From: Novosphingobium sp.
GTDB taxonomy: Bacteria; Pseudomonadota; Alphaproteobacteria; Sphingomonadales; Sphingomonadaceae
Direction: 5' to 3'
Assembly: GCF_025351285.1 (NCBI RefSeq)
Contig: NZ_JANXWG010000053.1
Location: forward strand, 1-64,000
DNA: 64,000 bases
Positions 49,587-59,983 of this stretch are shown piece after piece. The translations under genes were made by a program, and so were the position numbers. The notes below the pieces were generated by a model. That model was not told where the DNA came from. It saw only the letters and a program-made list of their open reading frames with translations, and did not search any database. How positions within the stretch are numbered: the stretch's first letter is position 1; every line of letters starts with the position of its first letter.

Positions 49587-51122
49587 ATGGGATCGATCTA
49601 CGAAGAAGTGCGCATTGCGCTCCACGGGGTCTGGCACCGGCGCTGGCTGGCGATCGTGATCGCGTGGATGGTGTGCCTGCTCGGCTGGCTGGTGGTCGCG
49701 ATGGTGCCCAACAGCTATGAATCGAAATCGCGGCTTTACGTCCAGATGGACGACGTGCTGGCCGACCAGATCGGCATCGGGCAGGGCGACCGCAAGCGTG
49801 ACATGGACCGCGTGCGCCAGACGCTGACCAGCGCGCTCAACCTGGAAAAGGTCATCCGCAGCACGCGGCTGGGCGATCGCATCCATTCCGACAAGGAAAT
49901 GGAATCCGCAGTGCTGTCGCTGGGGCGGCAGATCAAGGTCGTCAACAGCCAGGACAACGTGTTCGAGATTTCCGCCACGTCGGGCGATGGCGGGCTGAAT
50001 GATTTGCAGAACGCCAAGCTGGCGCAAGGCATCGTCCAGAAGATGATCGACCTGTTCCGCGAGGAGAACCTTTCGGGCGGGCGCGGTGAAATGTCGAACA
50101 CGCTGGCGTTCATGGACAACCAACTGGCCGACAAGCAGAAGGATCTCGAAGCCGCCGAACAAAAGCGCCAGGCATTCGAGGCCAAGAACGCCGACGTGAT
50201 ACCGAGCGTCGGGGGCCTGGGCGTGTCGGGCCGGATCACCGCGACGCGTGATGAACTGCGCGGCATCGATGCCGATCTCAGCGCGGCGCAGAGCGCACTG
50301 GCGGCCATCAACGGTCAGCTCGCCGGCACCCCGCAGACCATCGCCGTCAGCGGCGCGGCTGGCGGCGCACGCGGGGCTTTGGCGCAGGCGCAGGGCGATC
50401 TCGCCTCGATGCGCGCCCGCGGGATGACCGACGATCACCCCGACGTGATCACGATGAAGAACCAGATCGCCAGCCTGACCCGATCCGCCGCAGCCGAAGC
50501 GGCGCATGGCACGGTCAGCGGCACGCCCAATCCGGCGTATAGTTCGCTGATCTCGATCCGCACAGACCGGCAGGCCTCGATTGCCAGCTTGTCCGCGCGC
50601 AAGGCGGCGTTGCAAAGCGAACTGACGCAGCTTGGCGCCAAGCAATATGCCGAGCCGGCGGTCGCCGCCGAAGCATCGCGCATCAACCGCGATTACGACG
50701 TGCTCAAGTCGGGCTACGACAAGCTGCTCAAGGACCGCGAAGCGCTGCGGCTGCGCGGCCAGGTCGACAACGAGCGCAATTCGATCAAGTTCGAAGTGGT
50801 CGATCCGCCGAGCACGCCGCGCAGTCCGATCGCACCCAACCGCCCGCTGCTGCTGCTGCTGGTGCTGGTGATCGGCGTGGGCGCTGGCGGCGGTGCGGCC
50901 TTCGCGCTGGGGCAGTTGCGGTCGAACTTTGCCACTGTCGGCCAGCTTGAACGCGCCACCGGAATGCCCGTGCTCGGCTCGATCTCGCAGACATTGACCC
51001 GCGCCGCGCGCGGCCAGCGGATGCGCTATCTCCAGTATTTTGCGGGCGCCTGCTTCGGCCTGGTGGCTGTTTTCGTGCTGCTGATGGGCATCGAATTCAT
51101 GAAGCGCGGGATGGTGGCATGA
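49587..51122 (+). CDS. XrtA system polysaccharide chain-length determinant (Wzz-like)
   Basis: N-terminal Wzz TM, long coiled coil, C-terminal P-rich TM (VVDPPSTPRSPIAPNRPLLLLLVLVIGVGAGGG). Confidence 0.94.
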   Translation: MGSIYEEVRIALHGVWHRRWLAIVIAWMVCLLGWLVVAMVPNSYESKSRLYVQMDDVLADQIGIGQGDRKRDMDRVRQTLTSALNLEKVIRSTRLGDRIHSDKEMESAVLSLGRQIKVVNSQDNVFEISATSGDGGLNDLQNAKLAQGIVQKMIDLFREENLSGGRGEMSNTLAFMDNQLADKQKDLEAAEQKRQAFEAKNADVIPSVGGLGVSGRITATRDELRGIDADLSAAQSALAAINGQLAGTPQTIAVSGAAGGARGALAQAQGDLASMRARGMTDDHPDVITMKNQIASLTRSAAAEAAHGTVSGTPNPAYSSLISIRTDRQASIASLSARKAALQSELTQLGAKQYAEPAVAAEASRINRDYDVLKSGYDKLLKDREALRLRGQVDNERNSIKFEVVDPPSTPRSPIAPNRPLLLLLVLVIGVGAGGGAAFALGQLRSNFATVGQLERATGMPVLGSISQTLTRAARGQRMRYLQYFAGACFGLVAVFVLLMGIEFMKRGMVA

Positions 51123-52153
51123 CCGAACAGACCAGAATCCCGGTGCCCGACGCCGATGTGCTGCCAACCGGCACGCAACCGCGCGGTGGATCCCTGATCG
51201 AGCGCGCCGCGGGTCGTGCAACGCTGGCGGCGGCGCCGCCACCCGTGCTGCCCCTGGGCCAGCCGCGTCGTCCGGTCGTGGCCGCGGCGATCGCCCGTGC
51301 CGAGGCGCCCGAAGTTTCGCCTTCGGTGCCACAAAGCGAGCCTGCTCCAGCTACGCCCACAGCAACAGCCGCGCCGCGCAGGCACACCGGCCCGCGTATG
51401 CGGATCGATCGCGCACATTTGCGCGAACAGTGCCTGATCGAACCCGACGGCCCGGTTACCGGGCTGCTTGAGGAATTCCGCATCATCAAGCGGCAATTGC
51501 TGCTGACGGTATCCGAAGCGCGCGGCACCGAGGACGCCTCGGTGGGGCGCCGCATCCTGATCTGCTCGGCGCATCCTGGCGAGGGCAAGACTTTCTGCGC
51601 GGTCAACCTGGCGCTGTCGATCGCGGCTGAAAAGAACAACGAAGTCCTGCTGGTCGACGCCGATATCGCCAAGCCGAGCGTGCTTTCGACGCTGGGTTTG
51701 CCGGGCGGGCCGGGGCTGATGGACGCGCTCGCCGATCCGAACATCGCGGTCGAGGACTGCATCATGGCGACCGATATTCCGGGCTTCTACGTGCTGCCTG
51801 CGGGCAACCAGACAGGATCGGACACCGAATACCTCGCTTCGGCCCGGACCGAAGACGTGCTGGACCGGCTCGATCGGGCGATTTTGAGTGATTGGGACGC
51901 AGGGCGTCCGGGGCGCAACCGCATCGTGATCTTCGATTCGCCGCCCGCACTGGCCGCGTCTCCGGCGTCCGAACTGGCCATGCATGTCGGGCAAGCAGTC
52001 ATGGTCGTGCGCGCCGATCGCACCGGCGAGGCGGCGCTGCGCGATGCGCTCAACATCCTGTCGGGCTGCGACGACATTCGCCTGCTGCTCAATTGCACCA
52101 AGTTTTCCCCCACCGGCCGGGCCTTCGGCTCCTATTACGGGTACAAGGAATGA
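51119..52153 (+). CDS. XrtA-associated BY-kinase-like tyrosine autokinase
   Basis: LICSAHPGEGKTFCAVNLALSIAAEKNNEVLLVDADIAKPSVLSTLGLPGGPGLMDAL; 4-nt overlaps on both sides. Confidence 0.93.
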   Translation: MTEQTRIPVPDADVLPTGTQPRGGSLIERAAGRATLAAAPPPVLPLGQPRRPVVAAAIARAEAPEVSPSVPQSEPAPATPTATAAPRRHTGPRMRIDRAHLREQCLIEPDGPVTGLLEEFRIIKRQLLLTVSEARGTEDASVGRRILICSAHPGEGKTFCAVNLALSIAAEKNNEVLLVDADIAKPSVLSTLGLPGGPGLMDALADPNIAVEDCIMATDIPGFYVLPAGNQTGSDTEYLASARTEDVLDRLDRAILSDWDAGRPGRNRIVIFDSPPALAASPASELAMHVGQAVMVVRADRTGEAALRDALNILSGCDDIRLLLNCTKFSPTGRAFGSYYGYKE

Positions 52154-53925
52154 GCGTTCTGCTGATCCGGGTCAGGCACTCCGTGCTGGCCGGCACCACC
52201 GCGCTGGCGCTGTGCTGGGCGCTCGCGCCCACGGCCGCCCATGCGCAGCAACTGGCGTACGAGGATGTTTCGGCCGACGGCCCGCATACATCCAGCGGCG
52301 ACGCGGGCCTTGGCGGCGGCGATTCCCCTGATGAGGCGGATGGCAAATCACGCGGACGCAAGGGACACGAAAGCCACGCCAGCAACGGAGCGCGGACGAA
52401 AATCCAGCCCTATCTCGAAATCGACCAGAGCGTGTTCGGCAACTTCAAGTCTCCGCACGACGTGCTGACTTACACCACGATCGCCGCCGGCGTGGATGCT
52501 TCGATCACCGGACGCAACACCGAAGGCTCGGTTTCGGTCCGCTATGAACGCCGCATCAGCGAAAGCCGCAGCCGGCTGGGCGACAGCGATACCGTTTCGG
52601 GCATCGCGCGCGTCCGGCATGATCTTGTGCCGCACACGCTGTCGATCGAAGCCGGCGGGCTGGCTGCGCGCACCCGGGTCGAGGCGGGCGGCAACGCCAC
52701 GCTCAATCCGCAAGTCTCGGGCGATGCGGTCAGCCAGATCTATTCGCTTTACGCCGGCCCGGCGTTGTCGACGCACGTGGGCCGCGCCGCGGTCAACGGG
52801 TCGTACCTTGTCGGCTACACCAAGGTCGGTTCGCCCGGCGCGACGGTGCTCGCCCCCGGCCAGACCCGCGCCGATGTGTTCGACCATTCGATCAGCCACG
52901 CCGCCAACCTGTCGATCGCCACCAAGGCGGGCGAGGGCCTCCCGGTCGGGCTGGGTGCCAACGTGGGCGCCAACCGCGAAGACATTTCCAACCTCGACCA
53001 GCGCGTCGAGGATTACCATGCCGAAGCCGTGGTTGCAGTGCCGTTGTCCTATGACCTGCAGGTCCAGGGCGGGCTGGGTTACGAAAAGGTCAAGGTTTCC
53101 TCGCGCGATGCGGTGCGCGATGTCAACGGCAACCCCGTTATCGGCGCCGATGGCCGCTATCAGACCGACAAGAGCGCCCCGCGCCAACTGGCCTACGACA
53201 CGAGCGGGCTGATCTGGGATGTGGGCGTGATCTGGAAGCCCAGCCGCCGCACCTCGCTGTCGGCCTCGGTCGGCCGCCGCTATGGTGGCATGGTCTACCA
53301 GGGCAGCTTCAACTTCGCGCCCGATGCCCGGCAAACCTTCAACGTTTCGGTCTACGAAGGCCTCACCGGTTTCGGCGGGCAACTGACCAATGCGCTGTCG
53401 CAATTGCCGACCGACATTTCGGTCACGCGCAATCCGTTCAACGGCTCGCTCAGCGGCTGTGCAATCGGTTCTGCGACTGGCGGTTGCCTCAACAACGCGC
53501 TGTCGTCGGTCAATTCGGCAGCGTTCCGCTCGCGCGGGGTCAACGCGACGTATGGCCACCGCGTCGGTCGCTATCAGTTGGGCGTCGGCGCCGGCTACAG
53601 CCGCCGCAAGTTCATCGCCGCGCCGGGCACGGTGCTGGGCGCAGCCAACGGCACGGCCGACGAGAACTACTTCGTCGACGCCACGTTCTCGGGCCCGATC
53701 GACCGCAGCACCCGCTTTTCGACACAGGTCTATGCGGACTGGTTCACCAGTGGCCAGAACAGGCTCGGCGATACCCGCGTGATCGGCGCCAATGCTGCAC
53801 TCAACAAGCAGATTACCGACCGGTTGACCGGCAACTTTGCAGTCGGCGTCGACGGGGTCGACCGCAAGGTGCTCGACGACGAATGGGTCGGCCAGGCGCT
53901 GGTGGGGCTTCGCTACAACTTCTGA
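52150..53925 (+). CDS. XrtA/PEP-CTERM system-associated outer membrane beta-barrel protein
   Basis: Signal peptide ending AAHAQQ, KIQPYLEIDQSVFGNFKSPHDVLTYTTIAAGVDASITGRNTEGSVSVRYERRIS, terminal ...VGLRYNF. Confidence 0.85.
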   Translation: MSVLLIRVRHSVLAGTTALALCWALAPTAAHAQQLAYEDVSADGPHTSSGDAGLGGGDSPDEADGKSRGRKGHESHASNGARTKIQPYLEIDQSVFGNFKSPHDVLTYTTIAAGVDASITGRNTEGSVSVRYERRISESRSRLGDSDTVSGIARVRHDLVPHTLSIEAGGLAARTRVEAGGNATLNPQVSGDAVSQIYSLYAGPALSTHVGRAAVNGSYLVGYTKVGSPGATVLAPGQTRADVFDHSISHAANLSIATKAGEGLPVGLGANVGANREDISNLDQRVEDYHAEAVVAVPLSYDLQVQGGLGYEKVKVSSRDAVRDVNGNPVIGADGRYQTDKSAPRQLAYDTSGLIWDVGVIWKPSRRTSLSASVGRRYGGMVYQGSFNFAPDARQTFNVSVYEGLTGFGGQLTNALSQLPTDISVTRNPFNGSLSGCAIGSATGGCLNNALSSVNSAAFRSRGVNATYGHRVGRYQLGVGAGYSRRKFIAAPGTVLGAANGTADENYFVDATFSGPIDRSTRFSTQVYADWFTSGQNRLGDTRVIGANAALNKQITDRLTGNFAVGVDGVDRKVLDDEWVGQALVGLRYNF

Positions 53926-53957
53926 CGGCACTTGAACTTACGGCCGGGAGGCATTCT

Positions 53958-55160
53958 ATGTACGACGAATTCTATGGACTGAGCGGACGGCCCTTCCAAC
54001 TGGCCCCCGATCCCGCATTTTATTTCGAGAGCGTGACGCACCGCAAGGCGCTGTCCTACCTCAGTTACGGCCTGGCACAGGGCGAAGGCTTCATCGTGAT
54101 CACCGGCGAGATCGGCGCGGGCAAGTCCACTCTGGCCGCGCACCTGACCGCCAGCGTCGATCCCGAACGGCTGACTGTGGCCCAGATCGTCACGAGCAAG
54201 CTCGACGCCGGCGAATTGATCCACGTCGCCGCCAACGCCTTCGGGCTCACGGTGCCGGGCAAGGACAAGGCCTCGGCGCTAGCCGCGATCGAATTGCATC
54301 TCCAGGACGAAGCCCGCGCCGGTCGGCGCGTACTGCTGGTGGTGGACGAGGCACAGAACCTGTCGATTTCCGCGATCGAGGAACTGCGGATGCTGTCGAA
54401 CCTGCAACTCGGCGCACACCCGCTGCTGCAGATCCTGCTGCTTGGCCAGCCCGAATTCCGCGACCTGCTCGATGGTTCGGCCGAGCTTGAACAGTTGCGC
54501 CAGCGCGTGATCGCCACGCACCACTTGTCGGCGATGGAGCCGGGGGAAACCGGGCCTTACATCGAACACCGACTGGCCCGGGTCGGTTGGACCGGCAACA
54601 ATCCGGCGTTCGACCAGCGCGTCTATTCCGATATCGCCCGTGCAACCGGAGGCGTGCCGCGCCGGATCAACCAGGTAGCCAACCGCCTGTTGCTGCTCGG
54701 ATCGGTCGAACAGCGCTCGCGCATCGACGCGACGATGCTGAAGACGGTGCTGGCCGAACTGGCGCTCGACCGGCCGCTCGCGGCGCATCCAGTCAAGCCT
54801 GCGGCGGCGGAAGCGGTTGCAGCGGAGCCTGCTTCCGCCGATCCGGCAACTGGTCGCACATCTGTCACGCAGTTGTTCTCCGAGTCGGCAGCCCAGGCCG
54901 TGGGGCCGGACCTGATGCAGGCGCTGAAACAGCGCGACGAGCAGATCGCCGAATTGCAGCAAGCGGTGATCGAATTGGCCGACATGCGCGCCGCGAACGG
55001 AAAAACGACCGATCCAGAGCACGTGGCGGTTCTCGCCGATGCCAATGCCCGCGTCGCAACGCTTGAAGACCAGATTTCCGAACAGGAACAAACGCTGCGG
55101 CATGTGCTGACGATGCTGATCGAATGGTTCGAAACGTCCGACCACCGCCGCGCCGCCTGA
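53958..55160 (+). CDS. XrtA-associated AAA ATPase (ExeA/PrsE-like)
   Basis: MYDEFYGLSGRPFQLAPDPAFYFESVTHRKALSYLSYGLAQGEGFIVITGEIGAGKSTLAAHL; LLVVDEAQNLS. Confidence 0.93.
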   Translation: MYDEFYGLSGRPFQLAPDPAFYFESVTHRKALSYLSYGLAQGEGFIVITGEIGAGKSTLAAHLTASVDPERLTVAQIVTSKLDAGELIHVAANAFGLTVPGKDKASALAAIELHLQDEARAGRRVLLVVDEAQNLSISAIEELRMLSNLQLGAHPLLQILLLGQPEFRDLLDGSAELEQLRQRVIATHHLSAMEPGETGPYIEHRLARVGWTGNNPAFDQRVYSDIARATGGVPRRINQVANRLLLLGSVEQRSRIDATMLKTVLAELALDRPLAAHPVKPAAAEAVAAEPASADPATGRTSVTQLFSESAAQAVGPDLMQALKQRDEQIAELQQAVIELADMRAANGKTTDPEHVAVLADANARVATLEDQISEQEQTLRHVLTMLIEWFETSDHRRAA

Positions 55161-55194
55161 TCGCGGCACGAATTACAGGAACGGGATCACGGCC

Positions 55195-56100
55195 ATGGAT
55201 ATGGCGCGAGGCGGCATGGTCGCTGCGGCAGAGTTAGCGCATATTCTCAACGGAATGTCTGTTGATGTTGAGGAATGGTTTCAGGTAGGCGCGTTCGAAA
55301 ACACGATCGATCGCGGGCAATGGGATGGGTTGGGTAGCCGCGTCGAGGCCAATTGCGACGCGATCCTCGACTTGTTTGCGCAAACACAAATCCGCGCGAC
55401 GTTCTTCACGCTTGGCTGGGTGGCAGGGCGGCATGGCCCGATGATGCGGCGGATTGCCGATGCGGGCCACGAAATCGCCAGCCACGGTTGGGACCATGCG
55501 CGCGTTTTCAGCATGGATGCCAAGGCTTTTGCCGAGGATCTTGCGCGGACACGCAAGGTTCTGGAGGACGCAACGGGCCAGCGCGTGACCGGCTATCGCG
55601 CGCCCAGTTTCTCGATCGATGCGCGCACACCCTGGGCGCATGCGGTGCTGGCCGAGCAGGGCTATGCCTATTCCTCCAGCGTCGCGCCGATCGTTCACGA
55701 TCACTATGGCTGGCGCGAGGCGCCGCGCTTTGCGTTCCTGCCCGTGGCCGGCGCGGACCTGCTGGAAATCCCCGTAACCACGGCAGAAATCAGAGGCCGA
55801 CGAATGGCGGCGGGCGGTGGCGGCTTTTTCCGGATGCTGCCCTATGGCCTGTCGCGCTGGGCGATTGCGCGGGTCAATGCGCGCGATCATCAGCCCGCGG
55901 TATTCTACTTCCACCCCTGGGAAATCGATCCCGACCAGCCCCGGCAAAACCAGGCTCCGTTGCGATCGCGGGTCCGGCACTACACCAATCTTTCAGGGAT
56001 GAAGGCTAAGCTGACCCGCGTGATCGATGATTTCGCTTGGGGGCGCATGGATATGCTGGCTGAACGACTTGGCGCCGGTGCGCAGCGGTGGGCGCCGTGA
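55195..56100 (+). CDS. XrtA system polysaccharide deacetylase
   Basis: LNGMSVDVEEWFQVGAFENTI; FFTLGWVAGRHGPMMRRIADAGHEIASHGWDH; GYRAPSFSID (NodB homology). Confidence 0.94.
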   Translation: MDMARGGMVAAAELAHILNGMSVDVEEWFQVGAFENTIDRGQWDGLGSRVEANCDAILDLFAQTQIRATFFTLGWVAGRHGPMMRRIADAGHEIASHGWDHARVFSMDAKAFAEDLARTRKVLEDATGQRVTGYRAPSFSIDARTPWAHAVLAEQGYAYSSSVAPIVHDHYGWREAPRFAFLPVAGADLLEIPVTTAEIRGRRMAAGGGGFFRMLPYGLSRWAIARVNARDHQPAVFYFHPWEIDPDQPRQNQAPLRSRVRHYTNLSGMKAKLTRVIDDFAWGRMDMLAERLGAGAQRWAP

Positions 56101-57161
56101 ATGCTCCGTTCCGATCCACGAAGTTGACAACGCGTCTGAGTGATCCAGGCGATAGGCCTGTAATAAAACGGTTTCTGAAAGCGCACCCTCACGCCACGGT
56201 CTTTCACGGGGCGGAGTGGCTTGAGGCAATCGAACAGGCTACCGGCCACCGCACGCACTGGCTCTTGCGCGAACGCGACGGTGTTATCCGCGCGGCATTG
56301 CCGCTGACCGAAGCGCATTCGCCGCTGTTCGGCCGCGCGCTGGTTTCGACCGGGTTTGCGGTTGGTGGGGGGCTGCTCGAAGCCACGCCGGGCGAGGGCG
56401 CTGCGCTGTTCGAGGCGGCCGAGGAACTGGCGGTGCGCCTTGCCTGCCCCACGATCGAGTTGCGCGGCGGAGCTCTGCCCGACGGACAAGGTTGGCATCA
56501 CAAGCATGACAGCCACGCAGCTTTCGTCCGCGATCTGGCCGGAAATGACGAGGCCGAATTGCTCGCCGTCCCGCGCAAGCAGCGCGCCGAAGTGCGACGC
56601 GGGTTGGGCAACGATCTGGCGGTAACCACCGGACGCAGCGAAACAGACCGTGCGGCGCATTACGCTGTTTACGCTGAATCGGTGCGCAATCTGGGCACCC
56701 CGGTGTTTCCGCGCGCGCTGTTCGATGCGGTGCTCGACCGGCTCGGCGAGCATGCCGATATCCTCACCGTCAGCCGCAATGGCCAGCCGCTGGCGAGTGT
56801 GCTGTCGCTTTACCATCGCGGAACGGTGCTGCCGTACTGGGGCGGCGGGGTCTTCGCCGCGCGCACCTGGCGTGCCAACGACGTAATGTATTACGCGCTG
56901 ATGTGCCACGCCCGCGTGCGGGGCTGCACGCGCTTCGACTTCGGCCGCTCCAAAACCGGGACCGGGCCGTTCCATTTCAAGCGCAACTGGGGCTTCACCC
57001 CCGAACCGCTGCACTATGCGCACTGGACTGCCGAGGGCGCTCCGCCGCGCGACGTCAATCCGCTCAGCCCGCGCTACAAGGCGAAAATCGCGGCCTGGCA
57101 GAAGTTGCCATTGGCGATCGCCAACCGGATCGGCCCGCTGATCGCGCGGGGGCTGGCATGA
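56097..57161 (+). CDS. FemAB family XrtA/PEP-CTERM system-associated protein
   Basis: VFHGAEWLEAIEQATGHRTHWLLRERDGVIRAALPL; RTWRANDVMYYALMCHARVRGCTRFDFGRSKTGTGPFHFKRNWGF; GTG start overlapping the deacetylase stop. Confidence 0.93.
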   Translation: MNAPFRSTKLTTRLSDPGDRPVIKRFLKAHPHATVFHGAEWLEAIEQATGHRTHWLLRERDGVIRAALPLTEAHSPLFGRALVSTGFAVGGGLLEATPGEGAALFEAAEELAVRLACPTIELRGGALPDGQGWHHKHDSHAAFVRDLAGNDEAELLAVPRKQRAEVRRGLGNDLAVTTGRSETDRAAHYAVYAESVRNLGTPVFPRALFDAVLDRLGEHADILTVSRNGQPLASVLSLYHRGTVLPYWGGGVFAARTWRANDVMYYALMCHARVRGCTRFDFGRSKTGTGPFHFKRNWGFTPEPLHYAHWTAEGAPPRDVNPLSPRYKAKIAAWQKLPLAIANRIGPLIARGLA

Positions 57162-58432
57162 GCGTGCCTGCTTCTGGCACAGCTTCCGGCCCGGGCGAGA
57201 TTCTGTTCCTGGCGCATCGCGTGCCGTTCCCGCCCGATCGCGGTGACAAGATCCGTTCGCACCACTTGCTGCTCCATCTCGCCACACTTGCGCCGGTGCA
57301 CGTTGCCTGCTTCGGCGAAACCGCGGACGATATGGCGCAAGATGGCGCTTTGGCTTCGGTTTCGGCCAGCCATTGCCTGGTCCAGCGGCGGACTCCGGTT
57401 GCGCTGGCAGCTCTGCAAGCGGTGGCCAGCGGCAAGCCGGTGAGTCTCACGGCTTTCGCCAGCCCGCGCATACGCCGCTATGTCGATCACGTGCTGGCCA
57501 CGCGGCCGATTACTGCGATCGTCGTGTTCTCGGGCCAGATGGCGCAATACCTGCCGCTGCGCAGGGGCAGCCGCTTTACGGGCCGCATCGTCATGGATTT
57601 CGTTGATGTCGATTCGGCGAAGTTCGAGGCTTATGCCGCCGTCAAGCCGCCGCCGCTGTCGACGCTGTACCGGCGCGAGGCGCGGCTGATGCGCCAGTTC
57701 GAGGCTGACATTGCCGCGCGCGTCGATTGCTCGCTGCTGGCGACCAACGAAGAGGCCGAATTGTTTACCAGCCGGCTGACCCGCCAGCCCGGCGATGGCG
57801 CGGTCTGCGCGCTGCACAACGGCATCGACACGGTCTATTTTGATCCTGCGGGCATTCCGCAGGAGCCGGCACTTCTGCGCGGCGGGCCGCACCTGGTTTT
57901 CACCGGGCAGATGGATTACCCGCCCAATATCGAGGCGGTGCGCCATTTCGCGCACACCGTCATGCCCGCAATCCGGGCCAAACTGCCGCAAGCGGTGTTC
58001 GATGTGGTTGGCCGTGCGCCGACATCGGCGGTACGCGCGCTCGACGGAGTGAACGGCACGCGCGTCCACGGTGCGGTGCCCGATGTGCGGCCCTGGCTGG
58101 CGGGCGCGGACCTGGTCGTGGCGCCGCTGCTGATCGCGCGCGGCGTGCAGAACAAGGTGCTCGAAGCGATGGCCATGGCGCGCCCGGTGCTGGCCACAAG
58201 CGCCGCCGCCACTGGCATCGGCGCGCGCGAGGGCACAGACCTTGTGGTAGCGGATGGATCGGACGCGCTTGCCTCGGCTGCGATCGACTTGCTGTGCGAT
58301 CCGGTGGCGGCGCTTGCGCTGGGCCATTCCGGCCGCAAGTTCGTGCTCCAGTCGCGCGGATGGGCGCGCTCGCTCGCTCCTCTCGCCGGGCTGGTGCTGG
58401 GCGATGACCGGGATTATCGCGATGCGGCTTGA
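57158..58432 (+). CDS. TIGR03087-like PEP-CTERM/XrtA system glycosyltransferase
   Basis: ILFLAHRVPFPPDRGDKIRSHHLLLHLA; FTGQMDYPPNIEAVRHFAHTVMPAIRAKLPQAVFDVVG; GVQNKVLEAMAMARPVLAT. Confidence 0.94.
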   Translation: MSVPASGTASGPGEILFLAHRVPFPPDRGDKIRSHHLLLHLATLAPVHVACFGETADDMAQDGALASVSASHCLVQRRTPVALAALQAVASGKPVSLTAFASPRIRRYVDHVLATRPITAIVVFSGQMAQYLPLRRGSRFTGRIVMDFVDVDSAKFEAYAAVKPPPLSTLYRREARLMRQFEADIAARVDCSLLATNEEAELFTSRLTRQPGDGAVCALHNGIDTVYFDPAGIPQEPALLRGGPHLVFTGQMDYPPNIEAVRHFAHTVMPAIRAKLPQAVFDVVGRAPTSAVRALDGVNGTRVHGAVPDVRPWLAGADLVVAPLLIARGVQNKVLEAMAMARPVLATSAAATGIGAREGTDLVVADGSDALASAAIDLLCDPVAALALGHSGRKFVLQSRGWARSLAPLAGLVLGDDRDYRDAA

Positions 58433-59981
58433 AGCGGTGCGGGCTGAGCCGCCGGTCATGCGGCTGGCGCGCTTACCCGCCGCATGGCGCGCGCCACTGG
58501 TGCAGCTCGGCCTGGTTTGGGGCGCCGTGGCGCTGGTGCTGCGGCGCGATCTGGCGGCGATGGCCGGGCAGTGGTGGGACAGCTCGACGTACAACCACGT
58601 GCTGCTGATCCCGCTGATCCTGGTCTGGCTGGTTGCACTGCGCTGGCCGAGACTGTCGACGCTGACCCCGGTTCCGTGGCGCGGCGGGCTTGTCCTGTTT
58701 GCGCTGGCTGCACTGGGCTGGGTGCTGGGCAGCATGGCCGAACTGGCACAATTGCGCGAGCTGGCGCTGGTGCTGATGCTGCAATCGGCGGTTGCGGCGG
58801 TGCTGGGCCTGCGCGTTGCGGCGGGGCTGCTGTTTCCGCTGAGCTATATGCTGTTCCTCGTGCCCGCAGGTGACGAGCTGATCCCGCTGCTCCAGACGAT
58901 TACCGCGCGGATCACCACCGCGTTGCTGGCGTTGAGCCACATTCCGGCGCAGATCGATGGCGTGTTCATCGCTACCCCTGGCGGTTACTTCAAGGTGGCC
59001 GAGGCCTGTTCGGGCGTGAAGTTCCTGATCGCGATGATCGCTTATGGCGCACTGGTGGCGCATGTCTGCTTCCGCAGTCCAAGGCGCCGGGCAGTGTTCA
59101 TGCTCGCGTGCCTGATTACCCCGGTGCTTGCCAACGGCGTGCGGGCGTGGGGCACGATCGCCATCGCGCAAGTGGTTGGAATCAAGTTCGCGGCCGGGTT
59201 CGATCATGTGTTTTACGGCTGGGTGTTCTTTGCGATCGTGATGGGACTGGTCATGGCCGCAGGCTGGCGCTGGTTCGATCGCGCGGTCGATGATCCGATG
59301 ATCGATGCGCAGGCGTTGGCGAGTTCGCCACTCATCGCGCGGTGGACTGGCACGCTGCTTTCACCCCGAAGCACGACATGTGCAATCGCCGGGATACTGG
59401 CCGTGGCGCTGGGGTGGACAACGCTTGCAGCCGGGGCAAATGCACCATTGCCGGCCCGAATCGACCTCCCCCAAGTTCCCGGCTGGCACCGCGTTGCATA
59501 TGCGCCGCGCTATCCGTGGTCGCCGCTGTTTGCCGGGGCCGATCACCGCTTGCTTGGCCGCTATGCCGATGATCGGGGCCATGCGATCGACGTGGCTTAT
59601 GCACTTTATGCCGGGCAGGGTGAGGGGCGCAAGGCCGATGGCTTCGGGCAAGGCGCGGTTCCGCTCGGCAGCCCATGGGCGTGGTCTCGGCCCGGTCCTG
59701 CGGTCGATGGGCAGCCCAGCACGCGGATCGAGGCACCAGGACCGGTTCACCGGTTGGCACTGACGTGGTACAAACACGGAGAAACGATCACTTCGTCGCG
59801 ACCACGGCTGAAATTGGCGCTTTTGGCAGACCGGCTGCTGCTGCGTGCCCGGCCCACTGCAACGCTGATCATTTCGGCCGAGGAGGGCGGGGCAAGGCCT
59901 GCCGATCAGTCGCTCGCGATGTTTTTGAAGGCGGCCGGATCAGCCGGCAAAGTGGCCGCACAAATCAGCGGGGAACGCTGA
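58422..59981 (+). CDS. xrtA: Exosortase A with C-terminal EpsI-type domain
   Basis: FKVAEACSGVKFLIAMIAYG (catalytic Cys), NGVRAWGTIAIAQ (Arg), DHVFYGWVFF (His); C-terminal IDLPQVPGWHRVAYAPRYPWSPLFAGADHRLLGRY resembles EpsI. Start could also be 58404. Confidence 0.93.
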   Translation: MRLEAVRAEPPVMRLARLPAAWRAPLVQLGLVWGAVALVLRRDLAAMAGQWWDSSTYNHVLLIPLILVWLVALRWPRLSTLTPVPWRGGLVLFALAALGWVLGSMAELAQLRELALVLMLQSAVAAVLGLRVAAGLLFPLSYMLFLVPAGDELIPLLQTITARITTALLALSHIPAQIDGVFIATPGGYFKVAEACSGVKFLIAMIAYGALVAHVCFRSPRRRAVFMLACLITPVLANGVRAWGTIAIAQVVGIKFAAGFDHVFYGWVFFAIVMGLVMAAGWRWFDRAVDDPMIDAQALASSPLIARWTGTLLSPRSTTCAIAGILAVALGWTTLAAGANAPLPARIDLPQVPGWHRVAYAPRYPWSPLFAGADHRLLGRYADDRGHAIDVAYALYAGQGEGRKADGFGQGAVPLGSPWAWSRPGPAVDGQPSTRIEAPGPVHRLALTWYKHGETITSSRPRLKLALLADRLLLRARPTATLIISAEEGGARPADQSLAMFLKAAGSAGKVAAQISGER

Positions 59982-59983
59982 CG

